Source of the DNA: Blasia pusilla
Taxonomy: Eukaryota; Marchantiophyta; Marchantiopsida; Blasiales
Assembly (NCBI GenBank): GCA_050084515.1
Contig: CM114272.1
Coordinates: forward strand, 56,172,001-56,236,000
Reading direction: 5' to 3'
Length of the DNA: 64,000 nucleotides
Shown here: positions 1-12,299 of the stretch, one piece after another
Position numbering within the stretch: position 1 is the stretch's first letter
Layout: each line of letters begins with the position of its first letter
Position numbers and translations under genes: made by a program
Notes under the pieces: generated by a model
What the model was told of the DNA's origin: nothing
Database searches by the model: none
What the model saw: only the letters and a program-made list of their open reading frames with translations

Positions 1-1215
1 CCCCTCAAACAAGATGTACACATTGGTGGGGATATTCGTGGGCGGGTTTCAAGACGTCCCATACAGATGATGGTAGAGCAATCCGAGCGAGACTCGTGGA
101 GACCAGATAAGTATCTTGACTTCAGAAAGGTGAAGAGGCAGCATCGAGGAACGAATCTGGTGATTGATTTGGATGAGGAAACTACGCCGCCCAGGTATTT
201 GGAGACTGCGGACCACTCCCAAATCCTTGATGGAGTAACTTCTTCAAAATCCGTGAATTTTTTATTTCAAAAGCCCTCCGTTGGTGGAAGTTCGCAACAT
301 CCGGTCGCTAGGGTGGTTCAACAATATGGGATTCCGGTCATGGAGGTGGATTGCAACCTGAAACGGTGGCATATATCTTGGAGCAACCCCGGACGTGGAT
401 CCACTTGTAGGGCAGGATCTGATGGCATTAGGAGAGCATGCGGCACTTTTCTAAATAAGAAATGTACAAGGACTGGACGACCACTGCCTAGGTTTTGGGG
501 ACTCAAAACCTTTGATCGTTTCACGAGGACCGGGGATCAATTGAAGTACTTCTTCTGCCCAAATGAATCTTGCGCTTTCCGGAAGTCTTATCCACTTGCT
601 ATTGGAGCTCCGGGGAATACCCGCACAATTTGGCCCATCGCCGTAGGTACGAATTGCACTCAAGAGAAAGTGGACAATCTTACAAGTGTCGGTTACAGAC
701 TCGTAGACGGAGGAAGTTCGGAGCATGTGTGCATTACAGAGACCTTCGCATTTCGTATTCAACCCAAGATTGATGTGAACATATACCCGGAGAAGGTGGA
801 TGATTTCAATCCACTATTACTATTTGAGTCTAGAAATGGGGTGAAGAGAAACAGAATGTGTAGGCCAATGGTGGAGAGAGCAAAGAAAATTGCATCAGCT
901 CGAGAGGCAAAAATGGAGATCATCACCACAAAAGATGTCCACAATGGCAATGGAATAGGAAGGATGTATTGGGTCAGGAACAACACTGTAAATTCAAGTG
1001 TCACAGGGGTGTATGTGGTGCACATCTGTTGCTTTCCCACATGTTCATGTGATGACTTTATCCAAAGAGAGACAAGTGGCAAAAGGTATTTCCCTTGTAA
1101 GCACATATATTATGTGTTGCTTGTAGTTTTAAGAGAGTCGGATGTAGGAGTAGGAATCCACCAACCAATTCTGTTCCTTAAAGAAGTGCGAAGTATTTTA
1201 AACAAACCAATTTGA
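1..1215 (+). CDS. Partial SWIM zinc-finger protein, Mutator-like transposase-related
   Basis: The frame is open from the window edge to a TGA at 1213-1215, so the true start lies outside; the first internal ATG is at 67. The C-terminal part has a SWIM-type zinc finger: C-x-C in TCSCDDF followed by C-x-H in FPCKHIYYV, about residues 325-350 counted from the ATG at 67. SWIM fingers of this spacing are known from Mutator-like transposases and FAR1/FHY3 proteins, where they bind DNA or protein partners. The upstream part is cysteine-containing but I do not recognise it. No DDE catalytic core is visible, so it could be the C-terminal portion of a MULE transposase or a domesticated derivative. No stop codon interrupts about 400 codons, unlike the heavily broken elements nearby. 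Confidence 0.6.
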   Translation, partial: PLKQDVHIGGDIRGRVSRRPIQMMVEQSERDSWRPDKYLDFRKVKRQHRGTNLVIDLDEETTPPRYLETADHSQILDGVTSSKSVNFLFQKPSVGGSSQHPVARVVQQYGIPVMEVDCNLKRWHISWSNPGRGSTCRAGSDGIRRACGTFLNKKCTRTGRPLPRFWGLKTFDRFTRTGDQLKYFFCPNESCAFRKSYPLAIGAPGNTRTIWPIAVGTNCTQEKVDNLTSVGYRLVDGGSSEHVCITETFAFRIQPKIDVNIYPEKVDDFNPLLLFESRNGVKRNRMCRPMVERAKKIASAREAKMEIITTKDVHNGNGIGRMYWVRNNTVNSSVTGVYVVHICCFPTCSCDDFIQRETSGKRYFPCKHIYYVLLVVLRESDVGVGIHQPILFLKEVRSILNKPI

Positions 1216-2039
1216 GGATGCAAAATGAGGTTTTAGATTGTACTTTCATTTTTCTAGAACCTTCACTTTGAGCTTCAATTCTATTTTGCCCAGGGAAAAT
1301 GATAGATTTTTTCCAGACCTTGGACGGAAAAAGTGATTGGTTCCACACTTATGATTCCACGGATTTTTTAATTTTCAAAATTTTGTGCAATTTGCAACTC
1401 GTCGGACTCACATGGGTTGCCAAAATATGGAAGAGGAAAAAAAAAATGTGGGACTGCTTAATAACTGAGCAAAAAAGTGCAAAACATTTCACACAAAAAG
1501 TTTCCTCTTTTCAACCCAACGGAAACTCTCTTCAAATCATAGGAAACTCTCTTAAAAAAAAACCATCTCTTTGGGTTGAAGGTAGTTTCCTCTCTCCTCT
1601 CTCCTCTCTCCTCTCTTCCTCTCCTCTCTTCCTCTCCTCTCTTCCTCTCTTACCGAACCTCCCAAGAATCATGAAACCGAGAACCATTATGTCAATTCTC
1701 AAAAGTCAGATATATCATGAACAATCGAGGAGTATATATCAGCAAATAGCATAAGTGTGGTGAACTCCACCCTAACTATAACCGATAAGCTCGGAAAACT
1801 TTGGAAAAAACCACATCATCTATAAAAAAATCAAATGACCTAGAAATATGTTAACTATAAAATCAATTTCTCTAGGCATGAATTCCGTATCATATCATTT
1901 TTAATAACTTCCAAAACATAGATTCAAGAATTGATTAGCCACGTGAACATAGGTCTGGAAAGTACCACATTTTCATCAGTCTATAATTGAGGTCGTCGCG
2001 TGCAAGAATACAACAACCTATTCAATATAAATTTTCAAA
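1216..2039. other. Non-coding stretch with a CT-rich microsatellite
   Basis: No gene is supported here. Positions 1588-1651 are an almost pure pyrimidine run built of CTCTC and CTTCC units. The open frame at 1299-1754 runs through this low-complexity tract and shows no domain, so I do not call it. Confidence 0.6.
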
Positions 2040-3349
2040 CTCGGAACCAAGTGAGAAGTTACCTGTAGATGCATCTGCTTGTGGGGTCAAATTTTTTGAT
2101 GGGCTTGGTGTTGCCCAAGATTGAGACCTACTATGGTATAATTGATCGTCCGTATTCCCGCTGGCCGATGAAGGTGCCAACGGTGTTGGGGGTGGCGGTT
2201 GGGATCGCCCATGTCCCTTGTGTCCACAAAAGAAATACAATTAGCTAGTTAGAATTCCAATTAATTGAATTCCCGTGTGCAAAATAAGAAAGGGCAGAAT
2301 AGTAAGCTTACTTACCCACTAGGATGGGATATTCATGGATGATTGAGCTCCATTGGTCCATGGTGGGTGAAATTGACTTCTATAACCCATCAATGATCGC
2401 ATCATCATAGGTACCCACCACGACATGTGGCTTTGTGCCCATGGGGGTGGAGGAGGGGGATATGCTTGCCAAGGCATTTTGGGTTCTGATGGAGTTCCGT
2501 CCATGGGCTGCATATGTAAGTAAATTTATTAGTAAACTAGACTAGAGAGCATTTGATGAATAAAGATTAGTGAAGTCATGATGACACGTTTCTACCACTC
2601 ATTTAATTACATACCAATCATATATATAGAGATAGTTGAATATTCCTCCATGTCTATAATTACATTACCGCATCGTTTGTATTGGTGGAATTTCGTACAC
2701 TTCCCTATTTGGATGGTTTGACTGGACGCTCCTTTTCTTGAGGCTATTCAAAATAGACATCTCATTATGAGTCAACACAATATTCATAATTTTGAAATCT
2801 GAAGAGAGTAACAAAACAACAAGATGTGAAGAGAAAGTACCCTTCCATCCTTTAGCCACAAGTCTTCATCCTCTTCAACCCCCAAGAACTCCATCTCAAG
2901 GAGTGGATTATAATAGGGGTCTTTAGAATCACTATGTGAACAATCTTTTTGAGTCTCCTTAGGGATTACACTTTGGTTAGTGGCCTTCTCCTCCAACCAT
3001 AAGCTGCGTCTTTGTGGAAGAGAAGGATACCAAAATGGCAAAGGCTTGCGCTCCTTCACAACCCTTGGAGCAAAAAACCTTCAAAATATGATCACACAAA
3101 TTCTGTCATGTTTCCTAGTGTACAACCACTATATGAACATGATACACTTGACCAAATAAAGCAAAAGATAAAGGTTATCCAAGATCATACTTACCAATCC
3201 TTCAACCCACCAAAAAACTCCGCCTCTTTGGCCTTTCTCTCTCTCACTCTACGATTCCTTTCTTCTTTGTATGGACTAGGACTTTGTTGAACATTATCTA
3301 CACCATCCTAGGATGAACTTTGATTAGATTCCACGTTCTTATCACTCAT
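2040..3349 (-). pseudogene. Spliced proline/methionine-rich gene, probable second gene of the CACTA element
   Basis: Several minus-strand exons are bounded by plausible splice sites. The first, from an ATG at 3349-3347, encodes a basic segment (YKEERNRRVRERKAKEAEFF) ending at a GTAAGT donor near 3195. The next (about 3079-2843) is acidic at its end (EEDEDLWLKDG). A further exon near 2513-2320 is rich in Pro, Met and Trp. The last (about 2240-2065) has a poly-Pro stretch and a GTAACT donor. An in-frame TAG at about 3310 interrupts the first exon, so the copy is probably dead. It lies just downstream of the tnp2 transposase on the same strand, where CACTA elements usually carry their TnpA-like DNA-binding gene. 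The family is inferred from position and composition only, and the exon model is incomplete. Confidence 0.4.
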
Positions 3350-3585
3350 ATCATGTACACCGTTCCAAGCGCCTCCCTCCCTCTGTAGACGACAAGTTAG
3401 CAAGAATAACACCTAACTTGACGGCAATTTGAGAGTTCTACTTGTTGCCACAGAGTTTTGTCCATTATGCCCAACAACACCAAAATTCACTTACATCCTC
3501 GTAACATAAGTCAATTATTTGAATCATACCAAAAAAAACACAATGGTGAGTACCAAAGATGCAACTATGAATTAATCTAATCTGA

Positions 3586-6500
3586 TTATGAGTTATTAGA
3601 GTCTGAATCAACGTCTTCTATCATATCGCATACATGGATTATTGGCACATGTTGCACATCCACCCTAGCAGCTTCCATTTTTGCATCACTTAAGACTCTA
3701 GCTCCTAAGGTACTTGCATCTGGTAGATTCCCTAGTTCCATGCATGTGGCATGGAAGGTGGGCAAAGCATTACAAGCTCCATCTAGTAATTGTAAGTCAT
3801 CAAAATAACCTCTCCGAGCTCTAGCTTCCTTCCTCATTACCACTTTCCATCCTCCACCCTCATCGGCATCTCCATAAAACACTTGTTGCACTTGTGATGG
3901 GAAAACAAATGGCTAGTGATCTAATGGCTCCCATGACCTCAAGTTGGCCAACAGAAAACCCTCCTTATCCAATTTCATGGACCCTACTCTCGAATCTCAA
4001 TCTCCTTTAACCCATCGCCCTCGCATTAGTATTATGGATTGTTCTACTATCCCATAATCAAGTAAGAGAATATCAACCAACACCCCAACATACGAGTATA
4101 AAAAATTCTGGTTGGAACTTTTTTCATCAACAAATACTGCACTTATTCCACTATCATAAGTGGAGAAGGGTGTCGCACCACTTGGCCCTTCTACCATGTA
4201 GTGGTTTCCGTAGGCTTTCATACTCTTGAATGACAATGACCTACTATTAGGAGGTATAGCTAACGATACTAGGTGAGCATCATGATCTTTTGAGTTGTCA
4301 ATTGCATCCTGTGTAATGGCAGGGCGGATCCACTTTTCAAAAGGAATGTCTCTTGAACATGACTGATATTTCTTGTTCAATAACAATGTTAATGATATTA
4401 GTACATTATTTTGTATTTAATGTGTCAATACCAAAAAAATATATACTTTGAGATTCCGAACCGTAATTAACATAACTATAACCTTGAAAAGCATATATTG
4501 GAGAGTTTTACCTTTTCCAATCAACCATGACCTCTGTATTATGCAACACATAATGATGTGCTAACTTGATAATTTCTCGTGAAATTTTAACATGAGTGTC
4601 CGCACCTTCTAGCTCCTTATCAACGACCCCTCTTCCTTTCCATCATCCCACACTCGCGTCTGCACGTCTTCAACCTTTTCATATACTCTGTCACAAATCC
4701 TAATGCCTCGTCCTTCACATACCCTTCTGCCATACACCCCTCTGGCCTAGCTTTAGACCGTACATATTTCTTCATGTACCTCATATACCGCTCCATTGGA
4801 TACATCCATCGACATGCTATTGGCCCACACATGTCCAATTCTTCTACAACATGAATCAACAAATGTGTCATCATGTTGAAGAAAGATGGAGGGAAATGCA
4901 TTTCAAAGAGACAAAGGGTTATGGCAATCTCTACCTCGAGTTTGTCGAATAAAGTTGGATCATACACCTTTGTACACGCCATTCTAAAAATTCCGGATAA
5001 TCTAATAACCACCATTCTCACATAGTCCTTCAAAAGACCATGAATGCTATAAGGAAAGACTTGCTGAATGAAGACATGGTAATCATGTGATTTCATATTG
5101 CCCAATTTTTTATTAACCACATGCTTGGAGAGTTCTCCAGAATATCGAGATGGCACCTTCAAGTTCTAAATCCTTGAAAGGAAAGTGTTCAAGTCATAGG
5201 GAGATAGACAATAATCGGAAATTGATTTAAGCAAAACTTGGGGTCTACTAGGATGGGATTGCAACCACAAATGGGATCGAATCCCACGGGCCTCCAAATC
5301 TCTCCTTACTTTCACAGTATCTTTCACTCCAAATAAGGTCTTGGATATTCTCAACGATATTCTTCTCAACGTGTATTACATCTAACATATGACATATAAG
5401 CAAATTCTGATTGTATTGTCAAGGAAGCATGGACATCTCACAACTTGAACATAATAGCTAATATCCAAAATCAAATCAAACAAAAGCTATCCTCCTCTAT
5501 AGCCACTATTTCATAACATAAATAATAGATAATATACAGAGGAAGCAAGATACTAGCCAGTAAGTCAACGAATATAGTAAACTCGGCCTTTTCATCCTAG
5601 TTTTCTTATAAGGATCAGTGGGGCCGTCTTCTCGACCCCACTCTGATCATATGTATGTTTTTCATTTGCCCATCCAATAATCTCTCTGGAAAGTAGTCTA
5701 CGCACGCGTGGTCTAAGTTCAACACTCCCGTTGAAATGAGATCCATGAATCGCTCAATGGAAGATATCGACGATGACAACCATATATGGGCTTGCCACAA
5801 GAATTTGAAAAATCTGAATCCACTCGAGGCCCGCATATAGTACATCTTATTTTTCCACCATAGCTCTGCCTTGCTACAATTCCATATGCCAGGTAATCAT
5901 TTATGGTCCATAGTAAGGTAGCCCTAAAGCGGAAGTTCCAGCTTCCGCCTACCTTCCGAACGTCGTGAAATTGAACCCGTTTCCACATTTCTTGGAACTC
6001 TTCTACTAGAGGAAGCAAGTATGTGTCTATGTTTTTCCCATTTATACTCTCCTTTCCTGGTATGATCAAAGAGAGCATCACAAAGAATATTTTTGTCTGA
6101 AGCCAGGGAGGCAAGTTATAATTAACAAGGAGTACGGGCCATGTTGATCACATACTCGACTTGTCTGAAAATGGATTCACTCTGTCCACAGCTAGCCCAA
6201 ACCTGCAATTCCTCTTCTCCTCGGCAAAGTCTCGATATATGTTGTCCATGTGGCGCCATGCCTTGCAATCAACTATATGCCTTTCTCAGCCATCCTTGCT
6301 CTAGTTCGAGGGGGCCAAGGTTAACAATTCAGGAAACGTCTTGCATCTAAACATACGTCTCATCCGAGGTATGATAGGAAAATGCCTTAGTACCTTACAT
6401 GGTACCAACGTTCTACCCACTTTTCGGAACCTTGGTTTCCCACATAATGGACATGTGAGAAAAGCAGAAAGTGACTAAATCACTGAAATCTTTACAAAAC

Positions 6501-7795
6501 TTAGAGATACAAAGTGGCCTAGTCCGTCCGTGCGCTCACAGAAGAGCTTCGATGGAACCTGAACTGGGAGATAACTCGACATACGAGAATGCGCTACCGC
6601 TGCGGCTCCCGACTATTTGACTTCTCGGGAAAACTAGGATTTTTCCTATTTTCTTCGTTTCTATTAATAGAAAAATTTTGCCAACATATTTTACTAGGTT
6701 TATCTAATCCTATATTGCATCAGGGTGCCCCGCACCCTGATGCAATATAGGGTTAGATAAACCTAGTAACGCTACTCCGTAAACCACCTACGTCATATTA
6801 CTATGACTCCTTCGACGTCTAAGTCGGAACCATCGATCTAGGCTTCTCCTCATACAAGGGGGCCAATCAAATCAATGGTGCTCAGAGGAGTGGATGTTGA
6901 GAATCCAATAGGACATATCTCAACTTCAGCCAAATCACCCTGGAAAAAACACATCCAGCCAGATACGCATGGATACCATTGTAACCTGAGCCTAGTTTAC
7001 CAATGAGTCTTTTTGCTACATAATAACTCGGTGGCGCCAAGTTCCCTGTTGGTAGGACCAACTTACAAAGGAGTTTCAAAAATTTGTCAATTGCGACATT
7101 TAGGAGTGCATGGGTGGTTTGAATGTTGAATAGTAACATGACAAAAGCCAAAATAGATGCTTTTGTTGTAGGGAACAAGAGTTTGCAAGCTTCAGCAAGC
7201 TCCTTATATTCATCTCCATGATTGAATAGTGGTTCTTTGTTTGACATTCCCGGTTCTGGTAATTCATCAGATGGGAGAGACATTTCTTCAGTTTCATCCT
7301 CGTGTATATGGTCGTATTTCTGGAAAATATCATTGAGCATTTTATGAACGTCAATGTGCTTGTCTATATCCGCCATGGAAGATCTCTCCCTTCCATCCAC
7401 ATGGAAGGTGGGGGCTGACTCCATTGTCTTATCCTCTTGGCTTTTTTTTCAGCAAGATCATGCATAAGCCACTCCTCATCTGAAGACTCCCATCCATCCC
7501 TAGATTTTGGCACTCGACAAAGCGCCAAGCGTCCATTTTTTCTCAAATGTGCTTCTACCTTGCCGATGGACAACATAGACCCACCCTTACAATCATTGCA
7601 TGGACACCACAATCTTTTACAGCCCTTTACATTAGCTCGTGTACTTTCCCGCTGCCACAACTTGGAATCATGTGCCTTAACTCTAACTGGGCAGTTCAAA
7701 TCCATTCTAAGGGGATTGGAAGTGACGTACAAGTAAGTACTTGGTAGATCAAGGAGTGAATGTCTTGGTCCCCTCCGTGATATTTGAGTCTCCAT
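3586..7795 (-). pseudogene. CACTA (En/Spm) tnp2-type transposase, decayed
   Basis: Read on the minus strand, the segments follow the order of plant CACTA transposases. A Cys-rich transposase-associated domain (WCPCNDCKGG, EAHLRKNGR) is at 7795-7440. The tnp2 N-terminal part (PPSYYVAKRLIGKLGSGY) is at 7424-6882. The tnp2 core is at 6480-5719, with NYNLPPWL and LLWTINDYLAYG matching the family's NYNLPPWL and LLWTINDFPAYG blocks. A DUF4218-like part (PPSFFNMMTHLLIHVVEEL, YMKKYVRSKARPEGCMAEGY) is at 5369-4620. A DUF4216-like C-terminus follows at 4386-3586 (QQVFYGDADEGGGWKVVMR). Stops and frame changes separate the pieces, and a hairpin-bearing insertion interrupts 6480-6880. The enzyme would excise and reinsert the element in the nucleus. 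Clear CACTA termini were not found. Confidence 0.8.
6691..6769. repeat. Near-perfect palindrome, 38-bp arms with a 3-base loop
   Basis: Positions 6691-6728 and 6732-6769 are reverse complements with one mismatch, separated by CCC. The arms begin TTACTAGGTTTATC and meet at CAGGGTGC/GCACCCTG. It lies in a stretch (6480-6880) that does not translate as tnp2, so it probably arrived as a foldback or MITE-like insertion, or by head-to-head duplication. As RNA it would form a very stable hairpin. Confidence 0.9.
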
Positions 7796-7988
7796 TTTCT
7801 CTTGTACCTACACAACACCAATTGAGCCAAATTCAACCAATTCCATGGTTGGCACGATATATATATATAAGGCATGATGCCCTGAAAAGTAGAAATTTTA
7901 CCAGCAATCGGGGACACTCACATGACATAGAAGAACTTGTTGGCAAGGAAGTGTGACGAGCCAAACACTACCTCAGTCCTCTGAGTGA

Positions 7989-8168
<180 letters not shown>

Positions 8169-8190
8169 TAGATGCAACAACTTTGGGCAA

Positions 8191-8727
8191 TGTGGTGCCC
8201 ATTTCTGTTGCTACTAGCTTAGCTTAGTAATATCAGCATATGCTCTCTATCTGTTCTCTATCTGTGTGTTGTAAATGTTGGCAAGAGACCAAAGGCAGAG
8301 TAGGCTAGAGTCATGTCCAAGGCTTGAAGGACACTCCGTTCTATACATGCACATCTGACAACAAGATGAGTGGACATCTTTGTCACTCTTAGGTTTCTGG
8401 TGCTTCTTGCAACCATGAATAACAACTTACTTTCAACTCTCACAGAGTTTTGAAATTTCTCAGAAATAGTAGGAAACGAGGGTGCACTAAAATCTTTGAA
8501 CATTTAGCATAAACTAAGTAAGCATCTCCAGACAAGAGTATGAGGTTGATCACTATCCTCAACTAAAGAGCCCTGCAGTCAACGAGTACTTTTGAGCATG
8601 AGTCTCCTCCAAATCCTAAACTAGAGCCTATGCTTCTAATTACATGTGGTGCCCATTTCTTTTGCTACTAGCTTAGCTTAGTAATATCAACATATGCTCT
8701 CTATCTGTGTGTTGTATAAGTTTGGCA
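8191..8727. repeat. Pair of ~85-bp direct repeats
   Basis: 8191-8283 and 8645-8727 share a run starting TGTGGTGCCCATTTCT and ending TTGGCA, with a few substitutions and one short internal duplication in the first copy. The 360 bp between them have no recognisable gene. The repeats sit at the edge of the microsatellite and could be ends of a small element or a segmental duplication. Confidence 0.75.
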
Positions 8728-9669
8728 CTATCATTGGAGAGAGAGAATCAGGGACCTCACAGGGAAAGTCCTTTGCTGATGTTGTTCAACCCTTGCACGC
8801 GCACAAAGGTACACAGGAAGGGAGAGGTAGGCGAAGATAAGGGACAAAAATATATGCAATCGAGTAGAGAGGGAGAGCAAGCGACAGAGAAACCGGAAGC
8901 TCATGAAGTGTATATTTTGTCCTTCCTGTTTATCGAGAGATAACAAGGCCAGGTTGCAAATTCGTGCACTCATCTGGAAATGGTTTCTACGGCCTTTGGT
9001 TCTTCCTTGGATGCACCTAAGAGGTGGGCTCTATCTTCAATCTTTTCCAACCTCCTCGCCGTCCTCACCAAAATCTCCCCGCCTTCAACATCAAGATCAA
9101 TATCATCATGCCTTCGACACCATACACTAGTGACATTTTTCTCAAGGTCCACATTACAAGCTTTCTCTTTGGCTCGCAGCCTCTCTGTCTTACTCTCGTT
9201 CTCACACTCAAAACTCTCTCTGGCAGGGTTCGTGAAAGAAAAACCCAAGATGCACAAAATTCTCTCTTGTAGGGTTCGTGAAAGGAAAATGCGGGATGCA
9301 CAAGGATCAGATTGGGAATCTGCAAGGACCATCCCCTTCCTCTTCCAAAGGAGCTAAATGAAGCGCCAAGTATGGAATCTCACATGACAAGCCACTTGGA
9401 CTAAACATGCCATGTCAACCTAGAACCCCAACACTAAGATTCCCAGGATCCAAGTGAACAAAGAATTTCTAGGTGAATACAAGAAGGGTCCATTCATATT
9501 AGGAAGTGATAACCATAACTTGACAAGTTTTGAGTCTCGAAAAAAATTCAGTTCCATCGATATGGTTATAAATGGCCGTAGTAAATACGCATCCTAGCAT
9601 CTTGTCAAATCGTCTATAAAAAAATAGGTACCAAACACTTTCCTCAAATCGGACGCAAAATACATGCGT
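8728..9669. other. Non-coding stretch before the satellite
   Basis: Overlapping open frames occur on both strands at 8970-9357 but none shows a domain, and they shadow one another. A short imperfect tandem duplication lies at about 9227-9306: GGTTCGTGAAAG followed by a GATGCACAA block, twice. I see no gene. Confidence 0.5.
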
Positions 9670-12050
9670 GTCCATGCTTTGTGGGATAAAGTTACATAAC
9701 AATAAACACCATTTTTTTCAATGACATGAAAGTTGTGGACAGATTTCAGACCTTCACTTGTACCAGGTTTCACCACCATCCAACAGTAGTACCAATCATT
9801 CACTCCATGATAACATAAAAATGCCACAATGACTCGAAATAATCTCACTCTTGACCCCTCTTTTTCTACCCTCCACACTCAACATGCGACCCAAAATCAT
9901 GAAATTTTTTCGAGGATGGCACCCTTGATCCAAAAATAGAAGGAAAAAGAAAAAACTTCAAATGATTATTCAGACACATAATTAAAAATCATAAACCCTA
10001 AAAAAGATCTTCCATTTTTTTTTGGAGCATGGAGAGCTAACTCGCAGATCTGAACCGTTGACCATGTGGAAGAATGTAAGGCCTCCTTGTGTGCTAGGTT
10101 TCATTACCATCCAATGGTGAAAGCAAGAGATAACTCCATCATAACATGAAAATGCCACAAGTACTTGAAAGAATCTTACTCAACGCCCTCTTACTCCTTC
10201 TTGGCTTGTCATTTTTTACCATGCACCCTCCACATGGAACCCAAAAATCATGAATTTTTTTTAAGATGACACCCTTAGCCCAAGAATAGAGGACAAAAGA
10301 AAAAAATCAAATGACCACTCACACACCGAACTAAAAATCGTAAACCCTAAAACCGGTCTTCCATTTTAGGTTTGAGCATGGAGGGCAAACTTGTAGATCT
10401 GAACCGTTGAAGTTGTGGAACCCATTAATAGAAAGGCTTTGAAAAATATTCATCTACATCCAATGGTGGAAAAAACATTTAACACCATATTAAGATGAGA
10501 ATGAGACAACGCCTAACAAAAAGACTTCTCAAAGTCCTTGTCCTCCTTCTTGATCCATCATTTTCTCCTCTCCTCCTAAAGAATGAGTCCTCAAATCTTG
10601 AAACTTTTCCCAGGGAAGAAACCCAACTTGAGGAACACAAGCCAAAACAAAAAATTACAAATGACCACTCACACATGGAATTAAAAACCATAAACCCTCA
10701 ATGAGGTTTTTGATTTTTGGTATTAGCATGGAAGCTTCTATGGAAGATCTGAACCGTTGAAGTTCTTGAGAAATCTAATATCAAGGCTAGGAAAAATATT
10801 CATCTCCATCCAATGGTGGAAAGAAAAGAAACCACGATGTTACCATGAAAATAATGCAACCCCTTGGAACAAGACTACTCAAAGTCCTTGTCCTCCTTCT
10901 TGATCCATCATTTTCTCCCCTCCTCCTTAACCATGAGTCCTAAAATCTTGAAACTGTTCCCAGGGGAGCAATCCAACTCTAGGAACACAGATCCGAAGAA
11001 AAAATTACAAAGGACCCCTCACACATGGAATTAAAAATTGTAAACCCTAAAACTGATATTTTATTTTTTGTTTGAGCATGGAGAGCTAACTAGCAGATCT
11101 GAACGTTCAAGATGTGGAAGGATTTAAGGCCTTGATGTGTGCCAAGTTTCATTACCATCCAATGGTGGGAGAAAAAGTGAACTTCGTGATACGATGAAAA
11201 TTCCATCAAGACTCAAAAAATCCTACTCGACGCCCTCTTCCTCCTTCTTTGCGCCGCTTTTTGTACCCTCCACCCTCCACATGGGGCCCAAAAATAATAA
11301 AACTTTCTCCTGGATGGCAACCCTAACCTAGGAACAGAGGGAAAAAGAAAAAACTTCAAATGACCACTCACACATGGAATTAAAAATTGTAAGCCCTAAA
11401 TCTAATCTTTCATTATTGGTTTGAGCACGGAGAGCTAACTAGCAGATCTAAATCGTTCAAGATGTGGAGGGATTGAAGGTCTTAGTTTTTGCTTGGTTTC
11501 ATCACCATCCAATGGTGGGAGAAGAAGTTAACTTCATGATACAATGAAAATGCCATCAAGACTCGAAACAATCCTACTCAAGGCTCTCTTCCTTCTCCTT
11601 GGCGTGTCGTTTTGTACCCTCCACCCTCCATAGGGGGCCCTAAAATCATGAAAATATTCCCACTAGTGTACTCTTTAGCGTGGAACAGAGGGTAAGAGAA
11701 AAAACTTCAAATGATCACTCACACATGGAATTAAAAATCGTGAACCGTAAAGTGGTCTTTCCTGTTTGGTTTGAGCATGGAGAGCTAACTGTCTGATCAG
11801 AACCGTTGAAGCTGTGGAAGAATTTAGGACCTTGGCTTGTGTTACTTTCACTGCCATCCAAATATGCGACAAATTTGTTAACTCCATGATGACATGAAAA
11901 TGGCAGAGAGACGTGGAACCTTCTCTTCATACGAGAGCCGTCTTTTAGTACGTTTCCGCCTGAACCAAGGGTGCAAGAATGTTCAATTTTTTTCTCGAGG
12001 GGCAACCCAATCCTAGGAAAAGAGGACATATATATATTTTATATCCCAAA
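9670..12050. repeat. Tandem satellite, ~350-bp monomer, about 6.8 copies
   Basis: A block beginning AGCATGGAGAGCTAAC recurs at 10026, 10375, 10725, 11075, 11424 and 11774, i.e. every 349-350 bp. Each monomer also has ACCATCCAATGGTGG, a poly-A-rich AAAAACTTCAAATGA block, and just before the anchor a TAAACCCTAAA motif (9992, 10341, 10691 with one change, 11041, 11391 decayed, 11741 decayed). A more diverged leading copy covers about 9670-10025. Monomers differ by many substitutions, so the array is not recent. Open frames inside are not conserved between monomers. Confidence 0.92.
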
Positions 12051-12299
12051 AACATTAAAAAGCACGTTATCATTAGAGCATGAGATCACAAAAACACACT
12101 AGTCGTTATTTATGACTCTGTATTACTAGGCAAGTGAAAGAAGTATGACTGGTCTTTACTAAAGGGTATTGGTAACTATTTTAGTAATAAGTACAAGACT
12201 AGGTGAGTTGTGCAACCTTAAATTTTAGGACTAAACCATTTTAGTCACACTTTGAGTCATTCTTTCGGCAAGTCATTTAAAAACCACACAATTCTTCTA
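12051..12299. other. Short non-coding spacer
   Basis: AT-rich sequence between the satellite and the gag relic, with nothing recognisable. Confidence 0.5.

Noticed and set aside
8970-9357. Overlapping 120- and 125-codon frames on opposite strands
   Set aside because: Mutual shadows, no domain, and they span a short tandem duplication.
10479-12029. Open frames within the satellite (for example 10495-10704 plus, 11715-12029 minus)
   Set aside because: They are not conserved between monomers and overlap on both strands, so they are chance frames.
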